Under the pieces are notes generated by a model. The model was not told the DNA's origin. It saw nothing but the letters and a program-made list of their open reading frames with translations, and made no database searches. A stretch of 64,000 nucleotides of DNA. Origin: Solanum dulcamara. Lineage: Eukaryota > Streptophyta > Magnoliopsida > Solanales > Solanaceae. A program made the translations under genes and the position numbers. The stretch spans positions 16,592,256-16,656,255 of the forward strand of contig NC_077248.1 in NCBI RefSeq assembly GCF_947179165.1. Direction: 5' to 3'. This document shows positions 48,280 through 60,584 of the stretch, one piece after another (positions within the stretch are counted from its first letter, which is position 1; every line of letters starts with the position of its first letter).

Positions 48280-50185
48280 CTAGGACTCTGCATCCTTATC
48301 CTTATCATGCCTCGCTGATATTGGCTCAATTTGCTTGAGACCAATGTTGCTAACAAAGTTGACAAAGGACCTTCTAGAAAGTGCTTTAGTTAATGCATCT
48401 GCTAGTTGAGCTCCAGTTGGAATGTGATGAACTGATATTTTTCTACTTTCCACTTGGTCACCGACAAAATAAAAGTCAATTGAGACATGTTTCATTCGAT
48501 TGTGAAAGACTGAATTACAACACAGGTAAGTGACACTAATGTTATCGCAAAAAATCTTAGGAGGACAAGACAGCTTGACTCGAAATTCTTGCAGTAGGTT
48601 GGTTAGCCATGTTAGCTCAACTACAACACTTGTTAAACTCTGTATTCCACTTCTGTGGAAGATCTGGCAACAATTTGCTTGTGAGAGCACCAGCTAATTG
48701 GATTCTTTCCAAGAAAAATGGCATAGGCTGAAGTGGAGTGTCTAATATCAAAAATACCACCCCAATCTGCATCTGAGTAGGCGAGTAACTGACAAGTGTT
48801 ACCATGTTTGAAGTGAAGTACATAGGTTATCAATCCTTTTAAATAACAAAGAAGCCTCTTTGTTGCTTGCCAATGTTTAGTTGATGGAGAGTGTTGGAAT
48901 TGAGCGAGCGTGTTTACTGCAAAACATATATCAGGACCTGTGAAGGTGAGGTATTTCAATGAGACAATGACCTGCCTATAAAGTGTAGCGTCTGCTGAAG
49001 GAGTGTCACTTGTAGACAGAGGAGTGCTCACACTGTTTGCATCCAAAATATTGAATTTGCTGAGTAAGTCCTCAATGAAGCTACTTTGTGTGAGAGTCAA
49101 TCCATGAGCATGTTGAATAACTTCATCACCTAGAAAAAAAATGTAAAGGACCAAGGTCCTTAATCGAAAATATATCACCCAACAACTTAATTGTTGCCGG
49201 GACATGTGAGTTGTTATAGCTTGTAACAACAATGTCATCAACGTAGATCATAATAATAATGAGAGAATTAGGAGACCATTTGATGAATAAAGAGTCATCA
49301 TAATTGGAACGAGCAATGCCATATGATAAGAGAAACTCATTGATTTCAATATACCAGACTCATGGTGCCTGGCAAAGTTCATAGATAGATTTGTGTAGTT
49401 TACACACATAATTTGGAAATCGGAAATCTACAAAGCCAGGTGGTTGTTGCATGAACAACATCATGAAGAGTACCATGTAAAAAGAAATTGTTTACATCAA
49501 GTTGACGCAACGACCATTTAAGAGATACAACTAGTGATAAGATGAGGCGAATAGTTGTGGTTTTAATAAATAGATAGAAGGTGGAATGAAAGTCAATTCC
49601 AGGATGTTGATGAGATTATTTGGCCACTAATATGGCTCTATAACACTCTATGGATCAATCAGGTTTGTGTTCAACACGAAAAACCCATTTACACCCAACT
49701 ATGTTTTGAGATGGAGTAGATAGAAGCAATGACCAAGTTTTATTTTTAAGTAAGGCTATGTGTTCTTCTGTCATTGAAGCATGCCATTTAGGATATTTGG
49801 ATGCTTGATTGAAGGTATTTGGGGTAATCTAAAGGTATTTTACGGTTGAGGTTGTAAGATAATCAAACCATTTTGGGTTTGAAATATTATGTTGAGACCT
49901 GGTGACCATTCAATTTGATGGTGTTTCAGGAATTGGTTGTGGAGATGCATATGGACTATAATTTTGAGAAGGAGAAAAAGACAGAGTATGTGCAGGATGA
50001 CTTATAATAGAGCCCGGTTGGCACGTCATTCTGATGGCCTTGAGTCTGTGATTCGTGAGTAGACATGGAGTTGATCAAATCAGTAGTAGCAGGAAGTGGA
50101 ATTGGATCTGCAACAACAAGAGGGTGAAGGTGGTTGCAAGAAAGAGCAAAGACTAGAGGGACCATCTGGTCACAACCATTTAGAC
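48280..50185 (-). pseudogene. Copia pol remnant (RT and RNase H)
   Basis: Minus strand, from about 50185 down to a TAG at 48280. It contains the linker before reverse transcriptase (50189-49956), RT with LRQLDVNNFFLHGTL (around 49500), MIYVDDIVV (around 49240), a connection domain with STPLSTSDTPS, and RNase H with AYSDADWGG, SSTEVEYR, CDNISV and ALTKAL (48830-48340). It has frameshifts and stops but keeps YVDD. The motifs suggest a Copia family different from the other two in the window. Integrase and gag are missing on the 5' side, where it abuts a Gypsy gag. No LTR was found on its 3' side. Confidence 0.85.
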
Positions 50186-50712
50186 CCATGGAAGACTCGA
50201 TTCTTGAGTTTTAGGAACTTGGTGAGTATGTAATGCTTAGTGTCAGTCATAACTGGACCCATGAGTGATTTGAAGAAGGCATCAGTATCTACCACCCAAT
50301 CCATAAAAGGAGCTACAACAGCAAATGGACCAGCAACATGGGCTGATGCTATGGGAATGGTGGGAATGGATCCAGTGCCAGCCAACCCACTCAGAGAGGC
50401 CATAATCTTCTGCACTAATATGGGATCCAGAGGAGGAAGATCGGCAATCCTAGCTTGGTTGTCTTCCACTTGTTCCGTAGTCTCCTCTTCCTCAAGCTCT
50501 CTGTTCTCTTCTAAATCATCCTGGGGTGAGGGAGGGACCTACTCTACAAGTACTTCCTCAATTGGAACCTTAACCCTGATGGGTGCTGCTGTCCCTCGGC
50601 CTCTATCGCGTCTCCCTCCTCTGTCACTACCTCGACCATGTCCTCGTACGGCTGCCTCCTCCAACTCAACTAGAGATACGGATTGAACATCATTGTAACG
50701 GGTGTTAACTAT
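50186..50712 (-). pseudogene. Gypsy gag fragment
   Basis: Begins VNTRYN, as in the gag at 22401, but the start codon reads ATA. It includes the Arg/Gly-rich stretch (GRGSDRGGRRDRGRG), an internal stop near 50540, and the SLSGLAGTGSIPT and MGPVMTDTKHYILTKFLKL segments paralleling 22117-21900. Similarity ends at about VFHGS. Confidence 0.8.
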
Positions 50713-50933
50713 CTGCGGATAAGAAAGTGAAAGAAGTTAGATACTAATTTGGATTACAAGATATCAATTGGAGTCAAGTTATAGCACGAAAGAAAAAAAA
50801 TGGATAAACTTTTTCCTAAAGTTCTATATCCTCTCGAAGAAACGTACAGACGTCTCCATACCGTTAAGCAAGACTCTACTAGACTCATTTTGGTACGAAG
50901 AGATCAACGGACCTAGGTCTCTAATACTAACTT

Positions 50934-52740
50934 TATCATGACCCCAACCTGTCGTGATTGTAACCCACACTAACCTTCCGGTGGAAGAACCATTTTTATA
51001 GCCCAAAAAAATAACATTTAGTAGATAGAAGAAGTTTAAAGATGCGGAAGTAACTTAAATATATAAATAGTGCTGAGTTTCCATAAACTCAGCAAGAATC
51101 TAGTCAACGAAGTCAAAACATACAGAAAACTCATCTTAGGAACTGAAATTCATCGTACAAAAACATTCTATCAACAATCTTAATGAGGAAGCAACCTCGA
51201 AAGAACATAACAAAATATTGTCTGAAAGTCTAAGTCCTGGAAGAAGGACTCAAGCTAGGAAGAGCTCATGGTAGCCCTTAAGAAGTGGCTCACCTTTGAA
51301 CTCTCGAACAACTATCTATCTTATACGCGAGGTCTCTGCAGCCGGGTGAATATGCTCTGTACTCTACAAAGATAGAGCAAATGTAGTATCAATACACAAA
51401 ATTGATAATGTACTGGTAGGATCACGCGACTAGCTAGTAAGTGAGTCATAGACAAGTAAACTCAACATGATAAGCACATATATAGTGAATAACTTAACCA
51501 TTTTCATCTCAATCAGTACTCAACAAGATCACAGTTCATTAGTCTCAATATCATGCACTTTCACATAAGAGTCCTCGCATGGGACCTACAAACACTTATT
51601 TATGTGTCGGAACATAATACCCGATGCAAGGTTTGTGTCGGAAATGACACCCAATCCAAATGTGTGTCTGTACGTGACACCCGATCCAAAAGTGTGTCGG
51701 AACGTGACATCCAATTCAAACATACAAATCAGCCACAATTACAAACAATAGTCAACCATTATACCACAAAGAATAGGTTCATCATAAGTCAGGCCAGTAA
51801 GTGATTATTTCACATAATTCATGGCATTCTTCACTATTCATATACGCATATGCATACAATGGAGTAATTTAGCAAGTACATGAATCACATACGGAAAATT
51901 AAATCATCACCTACCTCGAAACCAAGCTTGACCACTCTAAAGTGTAGTTGTTTTCCCCTTTCGGGTTCGTTCAGCTTGTTCTTGGTCTAAAATAGTAAAT
52001 ACATATATAGGAGCAACAAAAAGGCCTAATTAATATGAATTATAACGCAATTTTCATCCTAGACAAAATCCATGATCCTAACCCCCATTCTAGGCCTACT
52101 TTCCACCGTAGTCTCAAGCCAAAACCCTTCTTAAAAGATCACCCACCATAGATTATGGGTTCTAGGAATCAATTTACAAATTTAGGGATTAAATTATTTA
52201 CCTTTGGCACAAAATGGGGTGGAAACCAATAAAAAATTACCCTATGTCGCTTCTGGTCTTTTAAGAACGAAGTGAGAATGAAATAAATCGTTCTGGGGTT
52301 TTTTCCTACTTAAGTCCCGTTCTGTCCCGCCACAGCGGGACCATTCCGCTCTGGCGGCCCCGCTCTAGCGGGATTATTCCCGCTCTGGCAGGTTGCATGA
52401 AAACATAGAGCTCGGAACTTGAGCTCCAAACCTCTATTTCACAACACACCCTCAACCCATGGCGTCTTTAATCATACCATTCACGCCATAACCAATTTCG
52501 GGAATTCTACTCACCCAAATACGATTCCCTAAAACTGTACAGGCTCCGCATCCTCTTGACTATCAGCTCAAATAATCAAATAAAAGATCTTATCCCCCAC
52601 CCATTACCGGGTTCCGCTAGACCTCACCTGACTCAGAATTTGTCCAAATCTGACTTAGGCTAAAAAAAATTGAAGTTACTACCCAAAGTTTTTTAGCCCA
52701 AATCCCAGCCTATCTATAACGACGGCGACTGGTCATTACA
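50934..52740 (-). repeat. Gypsy LTR (1.8 kb)
   Basis: Starts tatcatgacccc (expected tgtcacgacccc) and ends ctggtcattaca. It contains the same cggaacgtgacacccgatcc sub-repeats at 51607-51715 and a GC-rich gctctggcggccccgctct block near 52330-52390. It is colinear with 22623-24426. Confidence 0.88.
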
Positions 52741-54414
52741 AATGCAACAAAAGTATTTTTTTCTTTCAAAAAATTCATTTGTTATTATAAATCTAAATTA
52801 CTCAAAAAAAATAAAAAATAATAGAGCTTTCATAAAGGAAAAATGTAACCTACCAAACACATTTTGTGTTTGAACTAGTATTTGTTTAGAAAATGTTCCT
52901 TATTAAAAGAATATTCACTCTATTTTAATTTATTTATCTTACTTTTTATTTTAATCAATTTTTAAAAATGTCTTTTTCTTTCTTTGACGATTTTTTAATT
53001 TAAACTTTTCTTATAACATATTTAAGATCATTGAAAGAATATTTTAATACATTCTGTGTATCTTTAATTTAATATCATAAAATTTAATTTATTTTTATTT
53101 TAAACAAATAAATAAATTAAAAAGGATGGAGTATTATTATTTGGAAGAATCGACCTAGTGGCGGCTAGTGGCAGTAGCACCAAAGGGGTTTGTTTGTGGG
53201 AAAAAGGGAAATTTGGCACACAAATATTGAAATGCATGTCTATGGTGAGTTTGAATTTCATTTGGGGTAGGGTTATGTCTTTATTTGGTCCCACGAGCAT
53301 TAGAAAGACCAAAACCAATATATATATAATACTCCATTTTGTGACACGTTTTTTTTTTTATAGTTTGGTCAGAAATAATATCGTATTTTATAATTTAAAA
53401 ATATTTTAAAATTTTATTTTAGATCAAAAGTTTTAATTTTAATTTTCTTATTAAATTTTGTATTAAGTTAAATGATGTAATGGAATTAAAAACAATACAT
53501 AACACATAAACAACTCTTTTAACTTCATCTCGAATTGTTATTTATATGCTTTAATTTTAAATGTGTAAAAATAAATATTTAAACTTATACGTAAATTATA
53601 TTAAAAAAAAAATTTACTTATTTAATTTTATATCAAAAATTCAAAAATATAAATATTAGCTAAAACAAAATTAAATAACACATTTATTTTTTACGTCTGA
53701 AAAAAAAAAAAAAACTTTCATGTGTCAAAGAGTTTTCATGAGTCACTCAACGTTGAGAGTCAATGAAAGATAAGGTTGTTGATTGTTGAGGACCTTTCCA
53801 AGATGCACCACTTGTTTGCTTTCAATGAATGATTTGGTTGGGAGCAGGGTTGAATATTTGATTTGATTAATTTTTTGAAACTTTGATTTTTTTAATTTTT
53901 TGAAGTCATAGCGAATATCGAACAATTTTTTTCAAGTTTGATTTTTCTATTTTGATTTTTATGATTCTTTATTTCTATTTGAAATTTGAATGTGTAGCGA
54001 TAATTTTCTTATTCGGAATCCTTGAGCAGACAAATTATCTATCAAAATTTAAAGATAGATTTCTATATAGAAATTATCCATATAATTGCAATATTTCTTA
54101 CTAATGGATCAATATTTTAATAGGAATACTACTATTTAATTTAAAATGAAAGAAACTTATTGAAGAATTGACCATAATAATTTTAGATGCAAAATATAAT
54201 TTCAGATGAACATGGAAATAGAGGATAAAATACACTCTATATAAAAATTATCCATATGATTTCATTTTTTCTGACACTTGAACCTTTCCCCTTGGATTTA
54301 TGATTTCATTTTATCTGACCCTTGAATAATGTTGAAGTGATCCCAAATTATATTTAGTGACTTCTAAAGTCTTCTATTTATTTTTTCTTTCACAAGATAA
54401 ACTAAACATAAAAG
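52741..54414. other. AT-rich intergenic stretch with MITE
   Basis: No gene recognised. A MITE-like element is listed separately. Short frames at 53158-53409 (plus) and 53743-53925 (minus) have no recognised family and no supporting signals. Confidence 0.5.
52907..53131. mobile_element. MITE-like element
   Basis: The left end 'ctattttaatttatttatct' and the right end, read on the other strand ('tttttaatttatttatttgt' after atactccatcc), are inverted repeats of about 25 bp in a 225-bp AT-rich unit. Confidence 0.55.
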
Positions 54415-55702
54415 TTTATAAATGAAACAAGTGTCAAAAATATATTTAAACTATTTTTTTTTTTGAGTTTCACATCTAAATTATTGAGAGTGTAAGTTTT
54501 ATATCTAACTATCACTTATTAATTTAAAAAATACACTTCAGTAATATGTGTAATATACTCTCTCTTTTATTTGAAAAAATCTTCTCACATGGCATTACAC
54601 ATGAATAAAATATTTCACCTTGACAAAATAAAATAAACTTTTAATATTAGTTAAAAGTTAAAGATCAAAGTATTACTATCCAAAAAAAAAAGAAATTATT
54701 TTTTTTAAAAAAAAACTAATTATTTTTTAATAGTAAAATTTAAAATATTTTTCTCACCCAATCCTACCACCTCCCCCTACCCATCCACCCCACCCCTTGA
54801 CAATCCCCCGCCCTTTTATTTTTTTAAATTTCTTTTATAAAATATTTTTAAAAAATTCTGACTCCACCTCTTCCGTTGCTCCTACCTAAAAAAGTTGATA
54901 TTATTTTTATTTTTGCTAAAAAAAAAATCTACCACCCCATCTAATCCTTCGCTCCTAATTTATTTATTATTTTTTATATATATTTTTCTCTTTTGTATTA
55001 GTTATGTACATATATTTTTAAGAAAATATTTTTTGTACTTGCATACTGAATGTAATAAAAATAAAAATTTATTTTAAAAAAAGTCTCGCAAAAATAAAAG
55101 ATTTATATATATCATAGAAGATGAGAAAAAAATTAAAAATGAAGGATTAGGTGGGTGAGATAAAATTATTTATAAAAAAAAAAATTAAAACAATATCTAA
55201 ATTATTATATGAAGGGGGAGAGATGAAGTAAGAATTTATTTTAAAATTTTTACAAAGAAAATTTAAAAATACACTAAAAGTTTAGGGGTGGAGGTGGGGG
55301 TTGCGGTGAGAGGAAGTAGTGGAGTGGGTAAGAAAAATATTTATATTTTATTTTATAATTTTTGGGGGGATAATAATACTTTAATATCTAACTTTAATTA
55401 ATACTAATAATCTCCACTTGTTGGATTGTTGTTTTTGTTAATATTAATAATTTATTTAATATTTGTCAAAATAAAATATTTTGTCCATGTGTAGTATGTG
55501 ATGTGACAATTATTTTTAAATAAAAGAGAGTGTGTAATACACACATCATGGTGAGAGTGTAATAAAAGAGAGATATGTGTTTATCAAACTAATAAGTGAT
55601 AGTTTATGTATGAATTTTACACTCTCAATAGTTTTGACATGAAATTCAAAAAAGAAAGATAATTCAGATATATTTTTGACACTTATCTCTTTATAAATTC
55701 AA
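54415..55702. mobile_element. Long foldback element, arms of about 570 bp
   Basis: The left arm (about 54415-54990) and the right arm (about 55105-55702) are imperfect inverted repeats. Matching landmarks are agtgtcaaaaatatat at 54438 against its complement near 55665, attgagagtgtaa at 54481 against 55620, tagttagatataaaac-type words, 'aatatttttctcaccca' at 54745 against 55340, and 'ctaatccttc' at 54940 against 55145. No coding capacity is seen. The whole element could fold into one long hairpin with a loop of about 100 bases. Confidence 0.75.
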
Positions 55703-56471
55703 CTCAAATGTGTTTTGCAAATTTAAATATTTAAAACTAAATTAATTCAAAAAAAACAATCAAAACACCATTAACATTTTTAGTAAAAATAGACGTAAGT
55801 ACGATAACAAAATAACAAAAAGTCTAAAACAGAAAGCTTTTAAAAAAACTTGATAGAGTTGAATGATTCTTGAAGGACTAAGCTTTGTCAGTTTTTTTTT
55901 TTTAATATATATAAAATAAAAAAGTATCATAAATAATAACATAATGTATCGATTTAAGCCTTTCAGAAACTTAACTTATGAAATGATCATTTCTAATAAT
56001 TTTGGCAAAAACTAAATTTTCTTTAAGTTTTTTCTCCAGAAGATGATTTAAGCGTACAAATTTATAACCTCAAAAATAAATATATTTTGCAAAACTTAAA
56101 TTTCAAACACTGTAAAGAAGTCAATGATCAAACTATAAACTTAAGAAAAATTAAACTAACAGAACAACAAAAATTTGAGAAAAGTATGTTTTCTTGATTG
56201 TCATCTGTAGACAAATTTTGATTTTGTTTCCTGTTGTTTTTGTTCTGTTAATTTTTGTTGTTCTTTCTTTTGCGTTTTTTTAATAATTTTCTCTTATTTT
56301 GGATTTTGTTGAAGGAAAAGTTTCAGACTTTTAATTGGGACTTGGAAAAAGATTTTAAAAAGCCTTCAACGTGTTTTTTGATCAAACACTTGCAACACTA
56401 ATTAAAAGTGAGCATCGTCAAAAATCTGTTTTTGCTTAATTAAAGAGCTTAAATTTGAGTCTTAGAATATA
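55703..56471. other. AT-rich intergenic stretch
   Basis: No gene, RNA or repeat recognised. Confidence 0.5.
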
Positions 56472-57996
56472 AATTTTTTGGCGGAATGATCTGAGAAACT
56501 CTTGTATTTGATTTCGCTTGTCACTTGGACTCTTCTACTCATGATTTTGCCAAGTGAACACTTAAAGTTATTAAAATTTTTTATTTTAAATCCTTATGAT
56601 CATTGACCAAACTTATGTGGCATTTTACGATGAAATGTGTGATTACATGCATTTAAAAGCAAGTGAAGATAAAATTTTAGTTAAAATATATTAGAATTAA
56701 AAAAAATATGATATTTAATAAATTAAAAAAAGAAAGAGATCCACATCTTCTCCATTTTCAAGTCACTGTTTCTCTTCTTCTTCTTACTCTTTGCCGCCGC
56801 CATCGCTTCCCCCAACCCTCCTACCTCCCTCTCTTCTTCTTCACTTCTATCATCTTTCTCCATCTTCTTCCTATCATATATTTATTTTTCTTTTCTATTT
56901 TCCTCTTCTAACACAAAAGATTTACAAGAGAAAAAAAAAGAAGAGAAAACAAGATTTAAATAACAAATACATGAAAAGATTTAGAAGAGAGGAAAAAAAC
57001 AAAAGTATGTGAAAGATTAAGACTTATTCTAGTTAATTAAGGAAATAAAAAAAAAAAGATAATTTTTTATTCCAATTTCAGTTTTGATAGATCTTCCGTC
57101 CAAACAACTTGTCGGCGGTGACTATTTTTGAATAAAGTGTCCGGAGAGACATTTTTTCCGATAAATTAATTTGAAAAAACTAATTTTGGAGATGAAATCG
57201 AGATTTTCTTCTTGAAAAATTGTATTTGTAATGATAAAAATGATGTGACAATTTTTATCTATGTGGCAATTTAGATCTGATGTGGGTAGTGATATGTTAT
57301 CCACATCAGCGCGATTAAGAGATGCAAAGAAAATAAAAAAATACAATAAATTGCTGTGGAAAAAGAAGGGCAGCCATTGTTGAAAAATGGTAAAGTCAAA
57401 AAGGCACAGCTGTTTTGTTGGAAAAACAGCAAAAACAAATGTGTAGAAAATACTGGCAACATGTTTTCTGAAACACAAAGTGCGTAAAAGAAATTTTACG
57501 CGTTTTGTTCCTCCTATAAATAGAGGGCCTAATGCCCTCATTTATATCATCCAAAAATCCCAGAAAGAGAGAGTAAAAATACAAAGAGAGTTATACACCA
57601 AGATAAATATTGCAGTATTGAGTGTCCTCTTTAGTAGTTGTTCCTTTTACAAGAGAGAAGTGTTAATTGTTGTTTTCTCCTTGTATTTGAGAGTTGTATA
57701 CTCCATATTAAATTAGTGAGATCCTTCTACCCCGTGGTTTTTTCCCTCTATCTTTTAGAGGGGTTTCCACGTAAAATTCTCGTGTCTAATTTATTTTTAT
57801 TATTTTCATCATATCAAACTTTAGTTGTGGTGCTTTGTCCCCCAACAAGAGACACTCATGATCAGAGGGGTTTAAAATAACTTGTTTTAATAACTTTAAA
57901 TGTTCACTTGGCAAAGTCGTGAGTAGAAGAGTCCGGATAACAAACAGAATCAAGTACAAGAGTCTCCCAGGTCATTTCGCCAATTTTTTTGATAGA
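56472..57996. mobile_element. TIR element with about 120-140-bp ends
   Basis: Inverted ends start 'ttttttggcggaatgatctg' (56475) and, on the other strand, 'ttggcgaaatgacctgggag' (57990). They share ggactcttctactca and tttgccaagtgaaca before diverging. The interior holds a pyrimidine-rich tract with ccgccgccatcgc (56795) and a promoter-like block with cctataaatagagggcc (57513) and 'ggggtttccacgtaaaattc' (57760). There is no transposase. It may be a MULE-like non-autonomous element carrying foreign sequence. The short frames inside are not supported. Confidence 0.7.
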
Positions 57997-58589
57997 AAAT
58001 GTTGTGGTGCAATAAATAAGTGTGCTTTTTTTAATCAAAAATCTTAAATTTGAGACTTGAATTTAATAAATAAAAATCTCTTTTTAATAGTGAAATCTAA
58101 TGTGACGAAAATTTAAATTTGATCGAACTCCAAAAATAGCTTAATACCGAATGGGAAAAGAAGTTAAAAGTGAACAAGTTCCTTATTATCATCTTATTAC
58201 ATCATGCTCTTTTGACGGTATTTCAAAATATGAACCAAAATTAATTAAATACTTCATTAATTTCTTTTTAGTTGTAATGATAGAATTTGACACAGTTTTT
58301 AAGAAAAAATTAATTAAAAGTATTGTTTAATTAATATATCTCTTATTAATTATTTAGTTCTTATCCATATATGCATTTCTTAATTTTAGAATAATTAATA
58401 TTAATAGCAAAATTATAAAAAAAATAATTATTCTCTCTTGAATATTTAAATTAATAACTATTTTAAAATAAATATTTTTAATATAGACGGAGGAAGTATT
58501 GCACAAGACTGTAGAAATTTTAATTTCTTGCATTCACGTGCCAATCCGTTCAATTTATGTGATACTTTACATATTTTGAGGATTAAATG
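57997..58589. other. AT-rich intergenic stretch
   Basis: Nothing recognised. Confidence 0.5.
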
Positions 58590-58862
58590 ATTTTCTTTTT
58601 TAATTTTTTTTTTCAAGTCTTAAATATTTTTTTTCAATTATTAATTTATCTTAATTTAGATGATTTTTTTTTAGTCAACCTAAAAAATAATATTTTTATA
58701 TTTAATAATAATTTAATTTTAAAATATCTTTTTAGCCTAAGTAAAATAATTTATAGCCACACAAATATCTATGACTTATTTTAGACCAAAAATTTCAAAA
58801 ACTTTTTTCTTAAACTCCATGTTAAATCAAATTAACTCACATAAATTAGAACAGAGAAAGTA
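58590..58862. mobile_element. MITE remnant, same family as 28842-29085
   Basis: It shares 'tttatagccacacaaatatc', 'ttttagaccaaaaatttc' and 'cttaaactccatgttaaatc', followed by 'actcacataaattagaacag', in the same order as the family. The left end is eroded. Confidence 0.6.
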
Positions 58863-58875
58863 TAATTTATTAAAA

Positions 58876-59075
58876 GGAGAAGGGCCTAAAATGCCCCTCA
58901 ACTATTTGAATTAGTACAAAACTACTCTATGTTCATCTTCTGGCTTCCAAATATTTCAAACGTCAATCTTTTGGTTCAAAAATATTCTTATTTCTAACAA
59001 TCTACACTTATAAGGTGAATGGAGGACAATATTATACCAAATCTCATAATTTAAGGGTATTTCAGCCCCTTTATC
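58876..59075. mobile_element. Short TIR element
   Basis: 'aaaggagaagggcctaaaat' at the left and, on the other strand, 'gataaaggggctgaaatacc' at the right form inverted ends of about 30 bp in a 200-bp unit. The 'gggcctaaaatgcccctcaa' type end resembles that of the 31329-32149 element. Confidence 0.55.
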
Positions 59076-60150
59076 GTTAAAATAATTTGAAATTACTTAA
59101 TATATGGGCTTATATGATAAACTTGATTTTGATTCTATGGTATATTAAAAAAAAAGGTTGGTCTTTTACACTCAACACTCCCCCCCCCCCCCTTCCACTT
59201 TTTTTTTTTGATTTTGTCCATTATTTTAAATTTTCATTTTTTTCAAATTATAACAAAACAAGGGAGGAAAAAGGAGTAAAATAACGACGACATTCATATA
59301 TAGATAATTAGTTCATAGAAGATGATTTAATTAAGTAACTATGTATGTATACTGTGTGTACCCAAAATTCAAAATAAAAGAATGAAAATAATATTTATAA
59401 TACAAATTAAGAGAATATGAACATGTAATTTCATTTCAAGTTTGCGTTCATGATATTCTAATTAAAAATAATAGATTAAAAAAAGAATAAAAAGAGAGAA
59501 TGACCAAGATAATCGGATAATTGATAAAAAAAATTATATTAATGAAAAATAATAATCTTTTTAGATGGAAAATCAGATGGGTCGAGTATGAATTTTACTT
59601 AAATCCCTAGTTATGAGTTGGATTATAATAAATTGAGGATTGATTTTAAATAGGTCAATAGTAACATATCATGATATTAATAATTTTAAAAATATTATTT
59701 TTAAGTGTATGGGGTCAAAACATGAATCACATGTGATTTTTATTATTTATTTTAGAAGAATTTAAATTTAAATGAATTAGATTATGTAACATAATAAATA
59801 AATATTTAATAATTTTATTTTAGGAGGTTTTGTTAAAAATAAAGGTAAATATGAGCCAAATAATTAATATCAAGGATATTTTTGAGTAAAAAAATTGATA
59901 AATAAATTATAATTTTTTACCGTTTTGTGTTTATTAAAAAGTATATGGATGATTGAAAAGACATAATAATTAATGCCTCCCCTAGACAAACACAGAATCA
60001 GCAAACCCAAATGGAATCAAAGTTTCGGATTGATGACTTGGAACAATCACAACCCTTTGCTTCCTTTTCAAAAAAACTAATCCCAAATCAAAGGAACCTT
60101 CGAAGCTCCTTTACTCCATTCGGTAAGCAATCATGTAATTACATCTCTTA
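59076..60150. other. AT-rich far-upstream region of ADC
   Basis: No gene or transposon recognised. From about 59975 the base composition becomes more balanced towards the ADC promoter. Confidence 0.5.
59180..59192. repeat. Poly(C) run of 13
   Basis: Thirteen consecutive C, followed shortly by nine or more T. It is unusual in this AT-rich setting and prone to assembly length error. Confidence 0.9.
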
Positions 60151-60169
60151 ATCTTTTCGCTATGCTATG

Positions 60170-60290
60170 TCCAAACGCCACGCGGCAACCCGACTTTGTT
60201 AGATGAGGCCTAATCCAAGCCCATGACCCGGCCCAATCTATCCCTTATATAATGAACCGAACCCTCCCATGCAATTCTCGCTCATTTCAC
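60170..60290 (+). promoter_or_regulatory. ADC core promoter
   Basis: A TATA box ttatataa lies at 60245-60252, so transcription probably starts near 60275-60285, giving a leader of about 460 bases. Upstream are a CGCG-type element ccacgcgg (60178-60185) and ggcccaat (about 60232-60239), a site-II/TCP-like word common in promoters of growth-related plant genes. The TATA and words are seen; the binding factors are inferred. Confidence 0.7.
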
Positions 60291-60404
60291 ACTAGTTTAC
60301 AGTTTTTCCTAAACGAAGACTCTACCATCTCTTTTTTCCGGTTACCGTTTAGGTTTCCGACCAAATCTCTTCTTCTCCGGTGAAAAATTCCGGTTAAAAG
60401 TTGT

Positions 60405-60431
60405 ATGGTGGGGTGTTTGTTTAAATATTAG
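60405..60431 (+). CDS. Upstream ORF in ADC leader, 8 codons
   Basis: The only ATG between the predicted transcription start and the ADC start codon. It encodes MVGCLFKY and ends in TAG. It lies about 310 bases before the main start, so reinitiation is possible. Whether it is translated or conserved is unknown. It could instead be chance in a 460-base leader, or be removed if the leader is spliced. Confidence 0.45.
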   Translation: MVGCLFKY

Positions 60432-60584
60432 GTTTGTGTTTCTGTTCGTTTTCAGATTTTAATTCTCTGTTTTTGAATAAGAAAATTTGCTGCTTCTGAA
60501 GTCGTTGTGGGGATATTCGGGTCGTGTAAGAGTGTGTTAGAAGGTGATTATCTTTTGATTAACTTCTTTTTTTGCTTCTTTTGA

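Larger units (their letters stand above)
50186..52740 (-). mobile_element. Gypsy remnant: 5' LTR, leader and partial gag
   Basis: Minus-strand 5' end of an element of the same family as 6452-24426. It has a full-size LTR (50934-52740), a decayed primer site, and gag to about 50186, where it is fused to Copia pol. Protease through 3' LTR are absent, so this is a deletion or recombination product, not a nested intact insertion. Confidence 0.85.

Noticed and set aside
56708..57012. Possible small secreted or membrane proteins in the TIR element
   Set aside because: The hydrophobic look comes from a CT-rich and T-rich tract; no conserved start, family or promoter is evident.
57122..57584. 139-codon minus-strand frame in the TIR element
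   Set aside because: AT-rich Phe/Leu/Ile composition, overlapped by other frames, no motif; judged chance.
57500..57850. Endogenous pararetrovirus or solo LTR
   Set aside because: A TATA word and an LTR-like tail are present, but no clear TG...CA pair, duplication or viral coding motif could be found.
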